Source: Aptenodytes patagonicus
Taxonomy: Eukaryota; Chordata; Aves; Sphenisciformes; Spheniscidae
Assembly: GCF_965638725.1 (NCBI RefSeq)
Contig: NC_134949.1
Span: 189,289,706-189,353,705 of the forward strand
Length of the DNA: 64,000 bases
Direction of reading: 5' to 3'
A program made the position numbers and the translations under genes. Every line of letters begins with the position of its first letter. Within the stretch, counting starts at the first letter, position 1. A model generated the notes under the pieces. It saw only the letters and a program-made list of their open reading frames with translations, was not told the origin of the DNA and made no database searches. This document shows positions 50,101 to 61,094 of the stretch, piece after piece.

Positions 50101-51599
50101 TTTTTTTTTTTTTCAATACAGGAAAAAGCTTGGAATAAATAGTCTCAGCCTAGACACTTTTTTATGCCCTTGGTTTGTGTAATTTTTTAATAGCATATTT
50201 TTCAGAATGCCAACAAAAGCTAAATGTGAACATAAATTAGTCATGGCAATCACTTAAATGAGCGGCATACCAGATTGCACATATCACAAAAGGCTACTCC
50301 ATAATTCAGTCTTTTTATATGTATTTGTGACAATTTTTATTCAATGTGTTACCCTAATATATATTTTAAATAGCTATCGTTTAACCTGGCAGCCTTTCTT
50401 AACTGCAAAACATGCATTTAGATGTATATCATCTGATCTTGAAAAACAAACAAAGCTTGTGATCCTTTAAATAAAGATTCATTTATGAATAGTTTATAAT
50501 GAGTTTACAAAATGATTCTTTAAAATGGTTAATCATTTATAATAAAGTCTAACTGAGTCATATGTGTCTTATAATCAGTTCAAACACCTATCAACATAGT
50601 TATAACTATCTGCAACAGATGGTACTAATGCCAATAATATACTGGTAAACTATTAATAAATACTTTGTAGATGGCAATAATCTGTTCATTAGAAGTTATT
50701 AATTGATAGATACAAGCTCGCTACTATTCTGTTAGATTCTTTAAAAAATTACTAGCCATTTTAGTTAATAAACCTTTGCAAACTATTTATCCATTTTTAA
50801 TGAATAAAATAATGTTGCAATTAGTAAATTCTAAGTGTCTGATTCCCAGAGTGGAATGTTAGATTCTCTTTGATGTGGTTTCCCTGAACATTTTGCTCTG
50901 CACCTCTCTCCCTAGTGAGCTTGACAATTCATGCCATTAAGGCTCAATAACACACTCTCCTCTCCTTCTTCCACCTTCATTTGTTTCTTTCCTAGGAACC
51001 TTTTATGGGTTCTCTTTTCCTCCTGCTGCTTAGAAAAATGTAATTCAGGGGGAAAGCCCTCATGTCCCACCTGAGAGCACGTGGGCACAGAGGATGGCAA
51101 GGAACCAAAATTGCTCTGCTCATGCTCCGGTGTATTTAGATATGATATAAGATGCAATGCCTGTTAAAATAGTTCACTATAGCATTGATAGTGACTATGG
51201 TATTGTCTTGGGGTGGGATTTGTCTCACTTCATATTAGTTCTCCCTAGTCTCCCTCAGTAGACTGCCTCTGTAGTCAGTGGAGAGAAATAAGCCTCTTAA
51301 TAGGCATATGATATCTTAAGAGAAGTGCCTTAGTAGGTGTAATGAGTCATCCTCTGGAAAGGCTTAGCTCTCAAGCTTCTGCTGACTACAGAAAGAGGCT
51401 GACAACATGCTTTGGCTGAATACTCAATTCTAGATGACTGAAATTAAATGACGTGAATGATGTCAGTAGTGTGGGATTCAGCTCAGTGTTAAAACGTCTA
51501 AATTTAGTTGTGTGTAATATATCTATACATCTATATGTGCACTAGGTATCTAAACTTCCACCATATTGGTAGTAGCCTGTCAATATATCAGCCTGGAGA
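44146..51599. other. AT-rich non-coding stretch
   Basis: About 7.4 kb without a supported gene. It contains a TTTG/TG microsatellite (45,951-46,018), a poly-T run (about 50,098-50,113) and a degenerate repeat-like segment at 51,216-51,370. A 120-codon open frame at 47639-48001 has no recognisable domain. Confidence 0.45.
45951..46018. repeat. (TTTG)n followed by (TG)n microsatellite
   Basis: A block of TTTG-like units runs straight into an alternating TG run at 46001-46017. Confidence 0.95.
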
Positions 51600-53760
51600 G
51601 TAGTTATCCCCTGTAAGGTAGACATATATATTTGGCCAGCTGAACAGTCTTAAGGACTTCATTGGCTGTGTTGGCTATATTTCCAGTGACTGTAATAGGA
51701 TCTTATGCTTCTAACTCACATGGAGAGTGTGAGCACTAAATTCTGTGAGACAACAGAATTTAGAGAATCTGAACTTTGCCACTGATGCCCGAATAACACA
51801 CTGCAATGAAGAAATAATCTGTGTTGGTGTGCAAACAAAAAGCCCAGTTATAATTATGACTGTGGACTGTTCCAAAGCCTGTTGGGATTTTGTATAATTT
51901 CATTGCCCTTTATCAACTATTGTCATGAGAATAAAAACCTTTAGCAGGCATGCTGTCCTATAGCCTAGCTTCTGTTTCTTCATAGGCATCACAAAGCTAC
52001 TCTTCAGGTCTTAAATATCTTGGCTTAGTGCAGCACTGCTGCAGAGTATGCAATGCCACTGCATTCTGGATGAACGGGACACTATTCCTATATGGCTTCA
52101 ATGTATACCTGAAGAATTTATTTTTACTGACCTTGGGTTTATGATTCAATTGACTTTATATATGATGCTATCTTGGATTCTCAGCTCATCTGGGCACTTC
52201 CAGTATTCTTGGAAGCAGACAAGGCTTCTCCCATGGTGTTTGGCTGTCCTGACAGAGTGTGACAGAATGATAGATGCAAGCACTTGTAAATCTATGTCTT
52301 GTATCATTTGTTCTCAGACATGTTGTAGCCCCTACCTTGAAACTGGCACATAACAGACTTAGCTGATGCTTCTGTCTCTCTGCATTTTCTGCATTAATAT
52401 CAGGCTAGAGATTTCACATTCTTGTTAAGTTGCTGTAGTTGTGCACTGCAAGGCTGCTCTGGATAAGAAATCAGCGATGTATTTGTCAGTTTCTTTCATG
52501 CTTACACTTTGCAGTTTCAGTAGCATACACTAAAGGCTTTGTGTGGCTGACAGTGTTTTTTAAAAAGCACTCCCAAGTGATTTATGGGTACTTCCTACTG
52601 GGATAGTTTTTCTATCTTTGACCATATTGTTCAAACTTTTTGCATGCAAACACTGTTATAAGAAACCGCTTTTCAATTTTGACTCATTTGGATTTGGGTG
52701 ATGCTAGTAATCCTAGACATGACAACTTCAGGCTGCCTTTTCTGTAAGAGTACTGTCCCATCTCACTAGCATCACACTGGCAGTAGTTTCTTTATTCACA
52801 TCCCTGTATTGATATATCTACTGGCTGTTATTGAACTAATTGTCCTATGACATCTTTGTTCAGCAGTAGCTTCAAAGATTTGCACACACATGTTGGTTTC
52901 CCCCTCTCCATAAATGTATTTTGTAATTACTAGTAGCCTTTGAGTAATTAGTATCTCAACTATGGACATTTCTCACTTTGTGTTTACTTTCTTAGATTTA
53001 AGGTGTTGGGAAAAAAGAGGACTGTTATATGTGAATTGTACAGCAGTGAGTATTGCTCATCATGAAGACATCTCGTACTTACACAGTTTGTGACTGATTT
53101 ACCTGATTCCTATGTCATGCAAAGGAAGTTATGATTGAGGTCTGCTATACCCTCTACCATAGTGTGTCTGTCCAACATCAACTATGATATAGTTGGACTA
53201 ACTTTCATTCCAGGGAACATTCTCAGACAATTTGGATACACTTCTGTTGTGCAGAATGTGGTGAGGTAGCCACTCTGGCTACTCAGGAATACTTGCCAAT
53301 ATCTATCTTCTGCATTTTGGAATTTGGCACTAGGTCTTTTCCTTGTAATTTTTAATTTTTGCTTTTGCCAGGTTAGGTAATATTTCATGACCATAGACAT
53401 TTGGCAGTGAGCACTTTTTGTGTTTTATTTAAATAGGTTGAGTCTATACAAACGCGCTTCTTGCCTGACATTTCAATATCTACCACACTACTTAGCCAAC
53501 ATGTATGCTCTGTGACTTTCACAAAGATGTCTTTATCTATCACATGCTTATTTGCTCCTCTTCTTTATATATTTTTTTCTTCTAACGCACTGGACACTTT
53601 GAAAGGCAGGTGCTGTTCCAGCAACATTGCTTCAGCTATCTTCATATGTAATGTAGAAGAAACCATTTCAGATTTTCAGAAACGTCATGGTAACCTTTAG
53701 CAGACAGGTACCACGGTGGGTTTGCCTGCTCTAGGTGTTTGGGTTTTTTTTTTTAAAATT
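51600..53760 (-). pseudogene. Decayed Ty3/Gypsy-type retrotransposon pol (RT, RNase H, integrase)
   Basis: On the minus strand, pol motifs of the Ty3/Gypsy order appear one after another, broken by many stops and frameshifts. RT: KVTE and WLSSVV (about 53,483-53,519), RVCID and LNK (about 53,421-53,456), EILPNLAKAKI (53354-53386), YWQV (near 53,297), SGYLTTF (53254-53274). RNase H: FACKKFEQYG (52621-52650) and YIADFLSRA (52455-52481). Integrase: DELRIQDSIIYK (52155-52190), the zinc-domain-like SHIGI preceded by IH and a stop (52083-52106), a CDAYEE stretch (about 51,976-51,994) and a core-domain-like DYFFIAV...YSG (about 51,785-51,819). The order RT, RNase H, integrase and the wording of each motif fit Gypsy rather than retroviral or LINE RT. 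The copy is long dead. Both ends are approximate; no LTRs and no convincing protease or gag were found. Confidence 0.85.
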
Positions 53761-54506
53761 TTTATTACAGTGTGAATCATTGCTCCCTGCCTGAACTCTA
53801 CTAAATTTATGAATTAACTTCTTCTATCTGAAAGCATTGTTCCTGTGTTAAACAAGATGCTTGAAATTCCAGCATTTATAATTTGGTTTTGTGCTTGCAA
53901 TTGTTATTGCAAATATCATCATATGATTTTAAAATAGGTTAGCCTGATTGCGGGTTTTTTTGCTTATGTAATGCTGAGGAAATCTTCATGTAGTGAACTT
54001 GCTATCTGCCCTTAAATTTCCTATATTTTCTACTGTCTTGTCTTTGCAGTTGATGATAGTCCACACTATGCAAACCATTTATTTTTGCTAATTTTCACTG
54101 TATTAGTGTAATACATGTGCAAAAAAAAAGAGATCCTTTGAATCAATATTTGCTTTTTTGATTTAGCAGACTGATTTGTCTTTACTATAACAGTTGTATA
54201 TGTCCTCATATGCGAAGCATTTCTACCATTGAGCTTTCAAGTCTTCTTTGTAACTTTAATATTTCTTTGAGTTATACTTGTTGGACTATTTTGGGAGGAT
54301 TTTGGCGTTTCTTCCCTATTTCCATGCTTTTTCAATGCTGGTCAGTAAATTACTTATCTGTCTGCTCCACTAAAGCTCTGCACTTGGTTGTGCATAGTCT
54401 TTTGGGTTGCATGTGTCTGTCACTTTCTGTAGAGCTTCTTTGGGATTCCTGAGCTGGTGTATCTTTCATCTCTACTGTTGATTTATCACAGGTTAATTTA
54501 ACTCCT
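53761..54506. other. Unassigned stretch upstream (minus sense) of the Gypsy pol
   Basis: If the Gypsy element was longer, protease and gag should lie here. I could not recognise a DTGA protease site or a clear CCHC knuckle. Poly-T runs lie near 53,743-53,752. Treated as unresolved. Confidence 0.35.
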
Positions 54507-55051
54507 TGTGTTGAGCTGAAGCCCACCTGGCAGATAAGTCCCCACCCAGTCATTTACTCACCCCCACCCCCAATGGGATAGGGGAGAGAAACAGAGGGCA
54601 AAAGTGAGAAAAACTTGTTGGTCAAGATAAAGATATTTTAATAAGTGAAGGGAAAAAAAACCAAGAAAAACACCAGGTGATGCAAGGGCAATCGCTTACC
54701 ACCTCCCACCAGCAGTTTGGTGCTCAGTTAGTCTCTGAGCAATGGCTACATTGGAAAAACTCCCTCCCCCCTCAGTTTTATTGCTGAGCATGACATTGTA
54801 TAGTATGCAATATCTCCTTGGTCAGTTTGGGTCAGCTGTGTGCCCTCCCAACTTCTTGCCCACCCCGCAGCTTACTTGCTGGGAGGTATCAGAGTGAGAA
54901 ACAGAGAAAACCTTGACATTGTGCAAGCAGTTCTCAGCAATAGATAAAACATTGGTGTTTTATCAACACTATTTTGGTCACAAATCTAAACCACAGCACC
55001 GTATGGGCTGCTATGAAGAAAATTAACTCCATCCCAACCAGACCCAAGACA
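54507..55051 (-). mobile_element. Solo LTR, ERVL-like (about 545 bp)
   Basis: The minus strand begins TGTCTTGGGTCTGG at 55051 and ends in CA at 54507. The order of segments (GATGGAGTTAATTTTCTTC near the start, TTTTATCTATTGCTGAGAAC, the GGGAGGGCACACAGCTGACC block, a TATA-like region, then a C-rich end) matches an LTR type I recall as very common in birds. The TATA-like site reads AATAAAACTGA (minus, about 54,774-54,784), where related copies typically have a TATAAA form, so the promoter is decayed. Flanks CTCCT (54502-54506) and TTCCT (55052-55056) match at 4 of 5 bases, compatible with a worn 5-bp duplication. No internal retroviral region is attached. Confidence 0.8.
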
Positions 55052-55730
55052 TTCCTAAAATTTCTGAATCACACACCAGCCATCCTATGAAGCTTAGCAA
55101 AATACTTTTTTATTTCATCAGTCTTCATTTGAAATTATTGAGAAAATGCACATAACTTTTTTGTGTCCACATAAAACTTTTTGAGAGGATTTGTTCAATT
55201 GTTTAAGATTTTCACTGAAATACATAAATTTCGTTAGAGCTTGGGGCATGCATAGCAATTTATAGAATATCTTCTCGGGCTTGTCTACACTGAGGAGTAT
55301 AACAGTGCTTCCTAGGTCTGGGCCCTGATGAATCTGTCTGCTGCACTGGCATTCCAGTTTGGGATGACATTGTCTCCTCCCCTTCTCCATGCCCTTGCTC
55401 CCATATGAAAGAAATCTGAATTTGCAGGAGGGGCACGGTGTGCTTTAGTTTTGTCTTCCAGGTTAAGCAATCAAGGGAAAGAACAAGGTGGCATAGCCTT
55501 GGCTTCCAATCTAGAGACAGTTTTAGTTTGCATCCTTTTTAAATGGATTACTTTGCAGTTTTCCCTGTATGGGCTAAAGATTGCTTACTTAGTCAGGGAA
55601 GTTCTTCTCATGCTCATCTCCTTATGCAGCTGAATTGTGACCTTTTCTTTCTCTGAGTTTCTTTTTTTTTTCTTGTTCTTTTTTTATCTTGTTTTACATT
55701 TCTGCTGGAATTCATTTCTGGTACAAAGTG

Positions 55731-55791
55731 ATCAAGGAGGAGAGAGGAAGAGAGGGGGCGGGGGGGGGGGGGGTCGAGGAAGAGGAGCAGA
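55731..55791. repeat. Purine-rich tract with a 14-G run
   Basis: A GGA/GAG-rich stretch surrounds AGAGGGGGCG followed by fourteen consecutive G (55760-55773). Confidence 0.9.
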
Positions 55792-55954
55792 GTAGAAAAC
55801 CAATGATGCCTCCAGATCTTATTTCTTCCTTTACTTAAGCTCTTGTTTCCTACCAATAACCTCTTGGACAAGAGTTCTGTAAGGTCCTACTGATCACAGT
55901 ATAGGGCCACCCTGTCAGGAAGCTATTTAGCTTAACAAAAAGAAATACAAATCC

Positions 55955-56093
55955 AAGATCTGGATTCAATAGTAATAATAATTCAATAATCTGGACCGAT
56001 CTGGATCTGGATTCAGTAATAAATGGGTAATAATCTGGATCTGGATAATGCAATAATCTGGATCTGGATTTGATAATAATAATTCAAGATCTG
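55955..56093. repeat. Degenerate GATCTGGAT / AATAAT minisatellite
   Basis: Units built from GATCTGGATTCAATAAT are repeated imperfectly about six times, with the short core ATCTGGATCTGG recurring inside. Confidence 0.85.
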
Positions 56094-57229
56094 CTATGAC
56101 TTGCTGGTCTCGCAACTCATAGTCTCTGTCTATGCATTAACAATAATTTATCTTACTGTCTTACAGTCTTACAACAACAGAGTTGTTGAAAGTTTTCATT
56201 AGTGCTTGTAAATAGCATTAATATCCTTGTCTGAAAAGGGTACAGAAGCTGTACAGAAGTAAAACATTTTTTAATGTATTTTTACAGCTCAGATTTTTGT
56301 CTTAAGACAAAGCATTCTCTGTACTAGACCATATGATGAAAGTTTGAATATTTTTTTTTGAAAAGTAAATGCATTGGATACTGAGACCTATCAAGCATCT
56401 GTCTTGCGTACAATGTGACTGCATTAATAGAAGTTTTAATATGCAGGTTTCTTCCCTGTGCATGGTGTATGATACTGATTGTAAATTATTTTGTGATGAT
56501 AGACTGCAACTGCTCTGAAGGAGGTAGTTTGATATATGATATTGATACATTGTAGATTAAAACTCCCGTAGTTTCTCCTTAATAATAACACATAAGAATT
56601 ATTATGATCTATTGCTGTCAACATTCTGAAGATTCATTTGTTTGTTTCTTTTAACAACATACAGAACACAAGCATAGGCAAAAGAAAATGTGAAACCTGG
56701 GGAAAATTACAAACTAAGAAATTTATATTTTAAGTTTCAGTACTATTGCCTCAGAAAGTATGTATTGATTTCACAGTCCTGGGAAACAATACCGAGAAAG
56801 GCGTTTGGTAATGGCATGCCTACGTATGATTCTTTTAGTGCAAGTAACAGCAAGTTCAGAAGCGAAAGGTGAAATTCTGTCCCATTACTACTGAAAGGTT
56901 TATAGAGAGGAAAAAAATGCCTACCAGATTTTAATTTTTGTGGCTTTATCGCTAATCATCTATGATCTTTCTCTTTCAACAGCACAAGAAGCAAGTCAAA
57001 AAGGTGTTGCAGAGTGAAGTGCAAAAGTCCTGCTGAATTCTTGCTGTCCGAGGTCAGGCAGTACTTTGTGTAGGGTTATGTGATGGGGTTACAGAATAGG
57101 GATGCTGCAGGCGAGAAATAAAAGTCATGGAGGGGAAATGCTGTGAGGGTCTTGCTTGAGATGCTGCAGTGGCTTACATGTTAGGTGTCAATGCAGACTG
57201 AACATGCCTGGGGCTAGAAAGCTCAATCC

Positions 57230-57251
57230 AAAAAAAAAAAAAAAAAAAAAA
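57230..57251. repeat. Poly(A) run, 22 bases
   Basis: Uninterrupted A run. An AATAAA occurs upstream at about 57,115-57,120, but no processed transcript is recognisable before it. Confidence 0.9.
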
Positions 57252-57286
57252 GACATAATGTTGAGCTTTACAGTGCCTGACTTTTA

Positions 57287-57327
57287 TGCCTCAGACCCTG
57301 GATTGCAATCCAGGATTCTCTGAGGCA
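57287..57327. repeat. 41-bp imperfect inverted repeat
   Basis: TGCCTCAGA and CCTGGATTG are mirrored by CAATCCAGG and TCTGAGGCA, with a 1-base bulge on the left and a 4-base bulge on the right and no spacer at the centre. Confidence 0.8.
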
Positions 57328-58575
57328 CCTGCACTTTGTGCAATGTGTTGGAAAAGACAAACACCTGAAGAATGTATTCATAGTAAGTAGCATAGCGTGT
57401 GGACGCTGCCTAGAGGCAATCCATAAAGAAACATGGAAGAAAGGGATGTTTCTGAATGCCTTCCTATTTCTAAAATCCAGGCATGTAGATAGTGTGTTTT
57501 TTCCAGCTAAAGCTACTTTTGTGTTGAGAATGTATAAAGCAAGTAAGAGAAAATCTAAGCATATATTTTTACCTTTGTTCTATATGCATTTTACCTTTCA
57601 GAGAAATCAGAAATTGTACTTTGCATAGAAAAGCTACTATTTAAAGGTATAGTCTGTCAAGTGCTTACACTGCAAGAAAAGTGGGTTAGGGCTCATGTAT
57701 GTGGTGGTCTCAAAGAAAAAACACAAGGAAACTATTGCATGGTGTGGCACATGACAGTGACTGGAGAGCACGCTCAAGATTGCTCACAGAGTCAGGTATA
57801 AAACCAGCAAACACTTCCACATGTTGGCTTTGGAGACACCCCTTGGCTAGAGCTCATCTTGTTGGTGTGTCACATCCTGCAGAGCGGAGTTGTGCCAAGG
57901 AACAAGATCAGATACCAAAACCAGTGCTGTAAGTGACATCTGTGACGGAGCTAGCGATCCCAGCTTCTCAGCAGAGCTGGTTAGTTTTAAAATATGCTCT
58001 GCTGATAGGTCTATACTCCTTCTAGCTCAGGAGATAACAGTGATGAGGCTATTCCAGGTTTTTTGTACCACACTCCATTGCTTGTTGGAGACATGCCTGA
58101 ACTGTCCTGATTCCCTGTTGACTGCTTCATTAGACTAGTCTGTATTCTCATACTGATTTTATTGTAAGCTGTTCAATGTTTTAGGGAAATATACCACCTA
58201 TGCTTTTTTTTGCTTTTTGTTGGGCTAACTGGTACCTTGAGAGTACCACAAACATTGTATCTATTTAGACAGATGTATGCACTTCTGTCATACATACATG
58301 ACCACAGGTGTAATCTCTGTGAGGTATAGGTTTACAGTCATGAAAGTATACAGACACATGCTCATTACAGTAATATTACCCCCCCAACCTGTTAAATATA
58401 TTTTTTGCAGTTTGACAAAATTAGAAATTGAAGTTTATTGGGCAAATGAAAGCAGGCTTTCATTAAGGCTTTGGTTGTACCCAGTGGAAGGTGATTGAAT
58501 AAGTAAGGTCTTGCTGTGTTAACACTACAGAATCCGTTATAAAAACATAAACCCACAATCTTTAATCATAGCTGT

Positions 58576-58608
58576 AATAACAACAACAGCAACAACAATA
58601 GCAATAAT
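58576..58608. repeat. (CAA)n-like imperfect microsatellite
   Basis: CAACAACAGCAACAACAATAGCAATAAT pattern. Confidence 0.8.
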
Positions 58609-61032
58609 GTGTTGTTTTTTATTTTTGTGGAGAGGAACCTTTTCAATTTTCTGATCATTGTGCTATTGACCTGCCTTTCTTTTTGTTTAAAACCTGATGG
58701 ACCCTTGGGGAACAGTGTCTATAGCACTGATGGAGAGCTGCAAATAGTGTTTCTGTGTATGGAGACCTTGGCTTTCCTGGTATTTTTGAAAGATAGGCTT
58801 TTGATCAGACTAGCAAGGGGTCCATTGATTTACACCTTTATGCTCAGCTCCAGATAGAGTCAGGCTACATTCTATAGGCTGTATTGAAAAAAAGCTGTTA
58901 CATTCCCATATGGCGATAAATTCTGCAAAGAAGGATACATATTATTAAAAGAACTTTAAGTGATATTGCTTCTAAAAGCTCAGCATATAAGCTAGGCATG
59001 ACTTTTGTAATGCAAATAGTCCCACCAATGATCTTACAGTTAGTACCCACATTTTTACTTAATTATCCAATACGTATTGCTGTTCACACATGCAAGCACT
59101 GTGCTAGTCTATCAATCTCTCCTATATGCTTGTAAAGCTATGAAATTCAGGGTGAAAGGTCCTGTACAAAAGCAGCCTGTTTATTTTAGTGTACTGGAAG
59201 AGGATTTAGAAGGAGCTTCTTTCATTAGTTCATTCATACTCACACTGTTGACCAATGGCCTCTAAATTTCCCTTCCATGATGGAACAGTTAATATTCTGC
59301 TAATATTTCTGCTGATATTTATGGTGAAATACTGGAATACCTGGAAGCGTTGTCCACTGAGTGCTAGTGCTGAGGTATTCATGAAGTATATACAGGTCAT
59401 CCTAAAACAGGGTTGTCAGCAGAGATTTGCTTCACTCATGTTGAAGTTAAAATTATGTCTGTAGTACTTCATCTTGAACTCTCTCATTACATTATGTGAG
59501 CATCTGAAAAGTATAATGCCTACTTATTCCTTTCCCACATAAATAAAAGAAGGGTTAGAATGAAAAACTCTGAGACTGATTTTATTTCTTTTAGTTATGT
59601 GGCTAAATTACAACATTGGAAAAATTACTTTGGGTTTTGTTCTAAGTAAAATATTTTAGTTTTTGTCTGAAAGAAACGAAAAGCTCTACAAATTTCTTTT
59701 CATGACAAAAAATAATTTATGTCCTGAAAATTAGGATTCTTTTCCTTTTCCAGATATCTGCATTTTATAAAATCAGTTTAAATATTTTTCAATGCAATTT
59801 TCATTTCAAAATGGAAAAATACATTCAAGTATCTTCTTTTTTCTAAATTCAACATATTCACTCAAGCAATATTTATGTGTAGTTTAAGTTTTCTCAAAAC
59901 AGTTTTTCACCTAATTTTTTTTTTCCTCAGAAGGGTTGGCCAGTCATAATTTCTACTTGCAAGTTTCTAAGGAGGTATGAAAATGCTGTTGGTAAAACCT
60001 GGTTAGCCTGTTCATTTAGATAGTGTGATCTCTTATTTGTCTTATTCTGATGAAACTGTTCCCTTGCTGAAAGCATCTGGAACAAAATGGCACGCTTAGC
60101 ATTCATCATTTCCTTCTTCTCAGGAAAGCTGAAAGTTTCACCCTTTCTGTTGTCCTGGCTGATGGACAGCAATTTATTGGAAAAATATTTAACTGCAAGA
60201 GGTGTTATATGCGAGATTCATTTAACTTTTACATTCATTGTTGGCAACTCGCCATTCTTAATGCTTGTTTATTTGAACTTGCCTTTACATACTTATGTAA
60301 ATTTTTGTTTACTATAAGTTTCTAACATGAAAGACAGTTTTGTTTTCATTTTTTTATAATTAATTCTCATAAAAAATAGATTGTCAAGATGCAATGGTCT
60401 CATGCTTTGTTGATGTTATCCTGCAATTTAATTATATTATAAGATGATCAGAGACTGATTTCACAAGCTTTTTTAGAATGAGCTATATTTTCAGACACCA
60501 TTTTCCAACTACCAGTGAAAAAAGCCTTCTTGAACCTTTTGAAAGGGAAGACAGTAAAAAATGAGATGTAACACCTCTAGATCTAGAGGTTATAGATTGC
60601 ATTCCCTCGTGTATGGCTACATCAAATGCCTCTGCAAGATTTTTTGTCATTTGTAACCAAAATCCTTACATCCATATTTAGATATCACCGTGTCAAGTAT
60701 AGTAATTTTGGCAGGAATGGGTACAATATGCATAACCATGTAGTCAACTGTAATATCCATTTGCAAAGCTGTCTCGGGGAAATGAGACTATGAGCGTCGG
60801 AGCAATAAATTTCTTCAGTTAACATAAACAAATCTGTGCCTGATTTGCGCTCTATGTGCAGTTCCTCCTGTATGAGTTCTTTTTCTAACTTGGCTTTTGT
60901 TTTTGCTGTATGATGTAAACACTGATATTTACCTTGCAGATATTGTTTGCAAACATTGTCTTCTATTTTGGTACGCCTAGATGGGCTTCCTATATATTTT
61001 TCAACATTTTTCAACACTGTATATTTTTCAAC

Positions 61033-61094
61033 ACTCAGGTGAACCTGAGTTCACCATGTGTGGTATCTTTAAAGAGAGTTTCAGGTAAACCTGA
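61033..61094. repeat. Two small related inverted repeats
   Basis: ACTCAGGT-GA-ACCTGAGT (61033-61050) and TCAGGT-AA-ACCTGA (61081-61094) are near copies of each other. Each could form a hairpin, and each holds E2-box-like CAGGTG or CAGGTA sites. Confidence 0.6.

Noticed and set aside
57100..57251. A processed retrogene ending at the 22-A run
   Set aside because: No homology to a known transcript and no flanking duplication seen. CR1-driven genomes seldom make poly(A) retrocopies.
60573..60590. An 18-bp perfect palindrome (ACCTCTAGA/TCTAGAGGT)
   Set aside because: A palindrome this long is not surprising in 64 kb by chance, and nothing around it suggests a function.
60685..61017. A 110-codon minus-strand frame with a charged middle part
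   Set aside because: No known motif and no neighbouring element. It would need conservation or transcript support.
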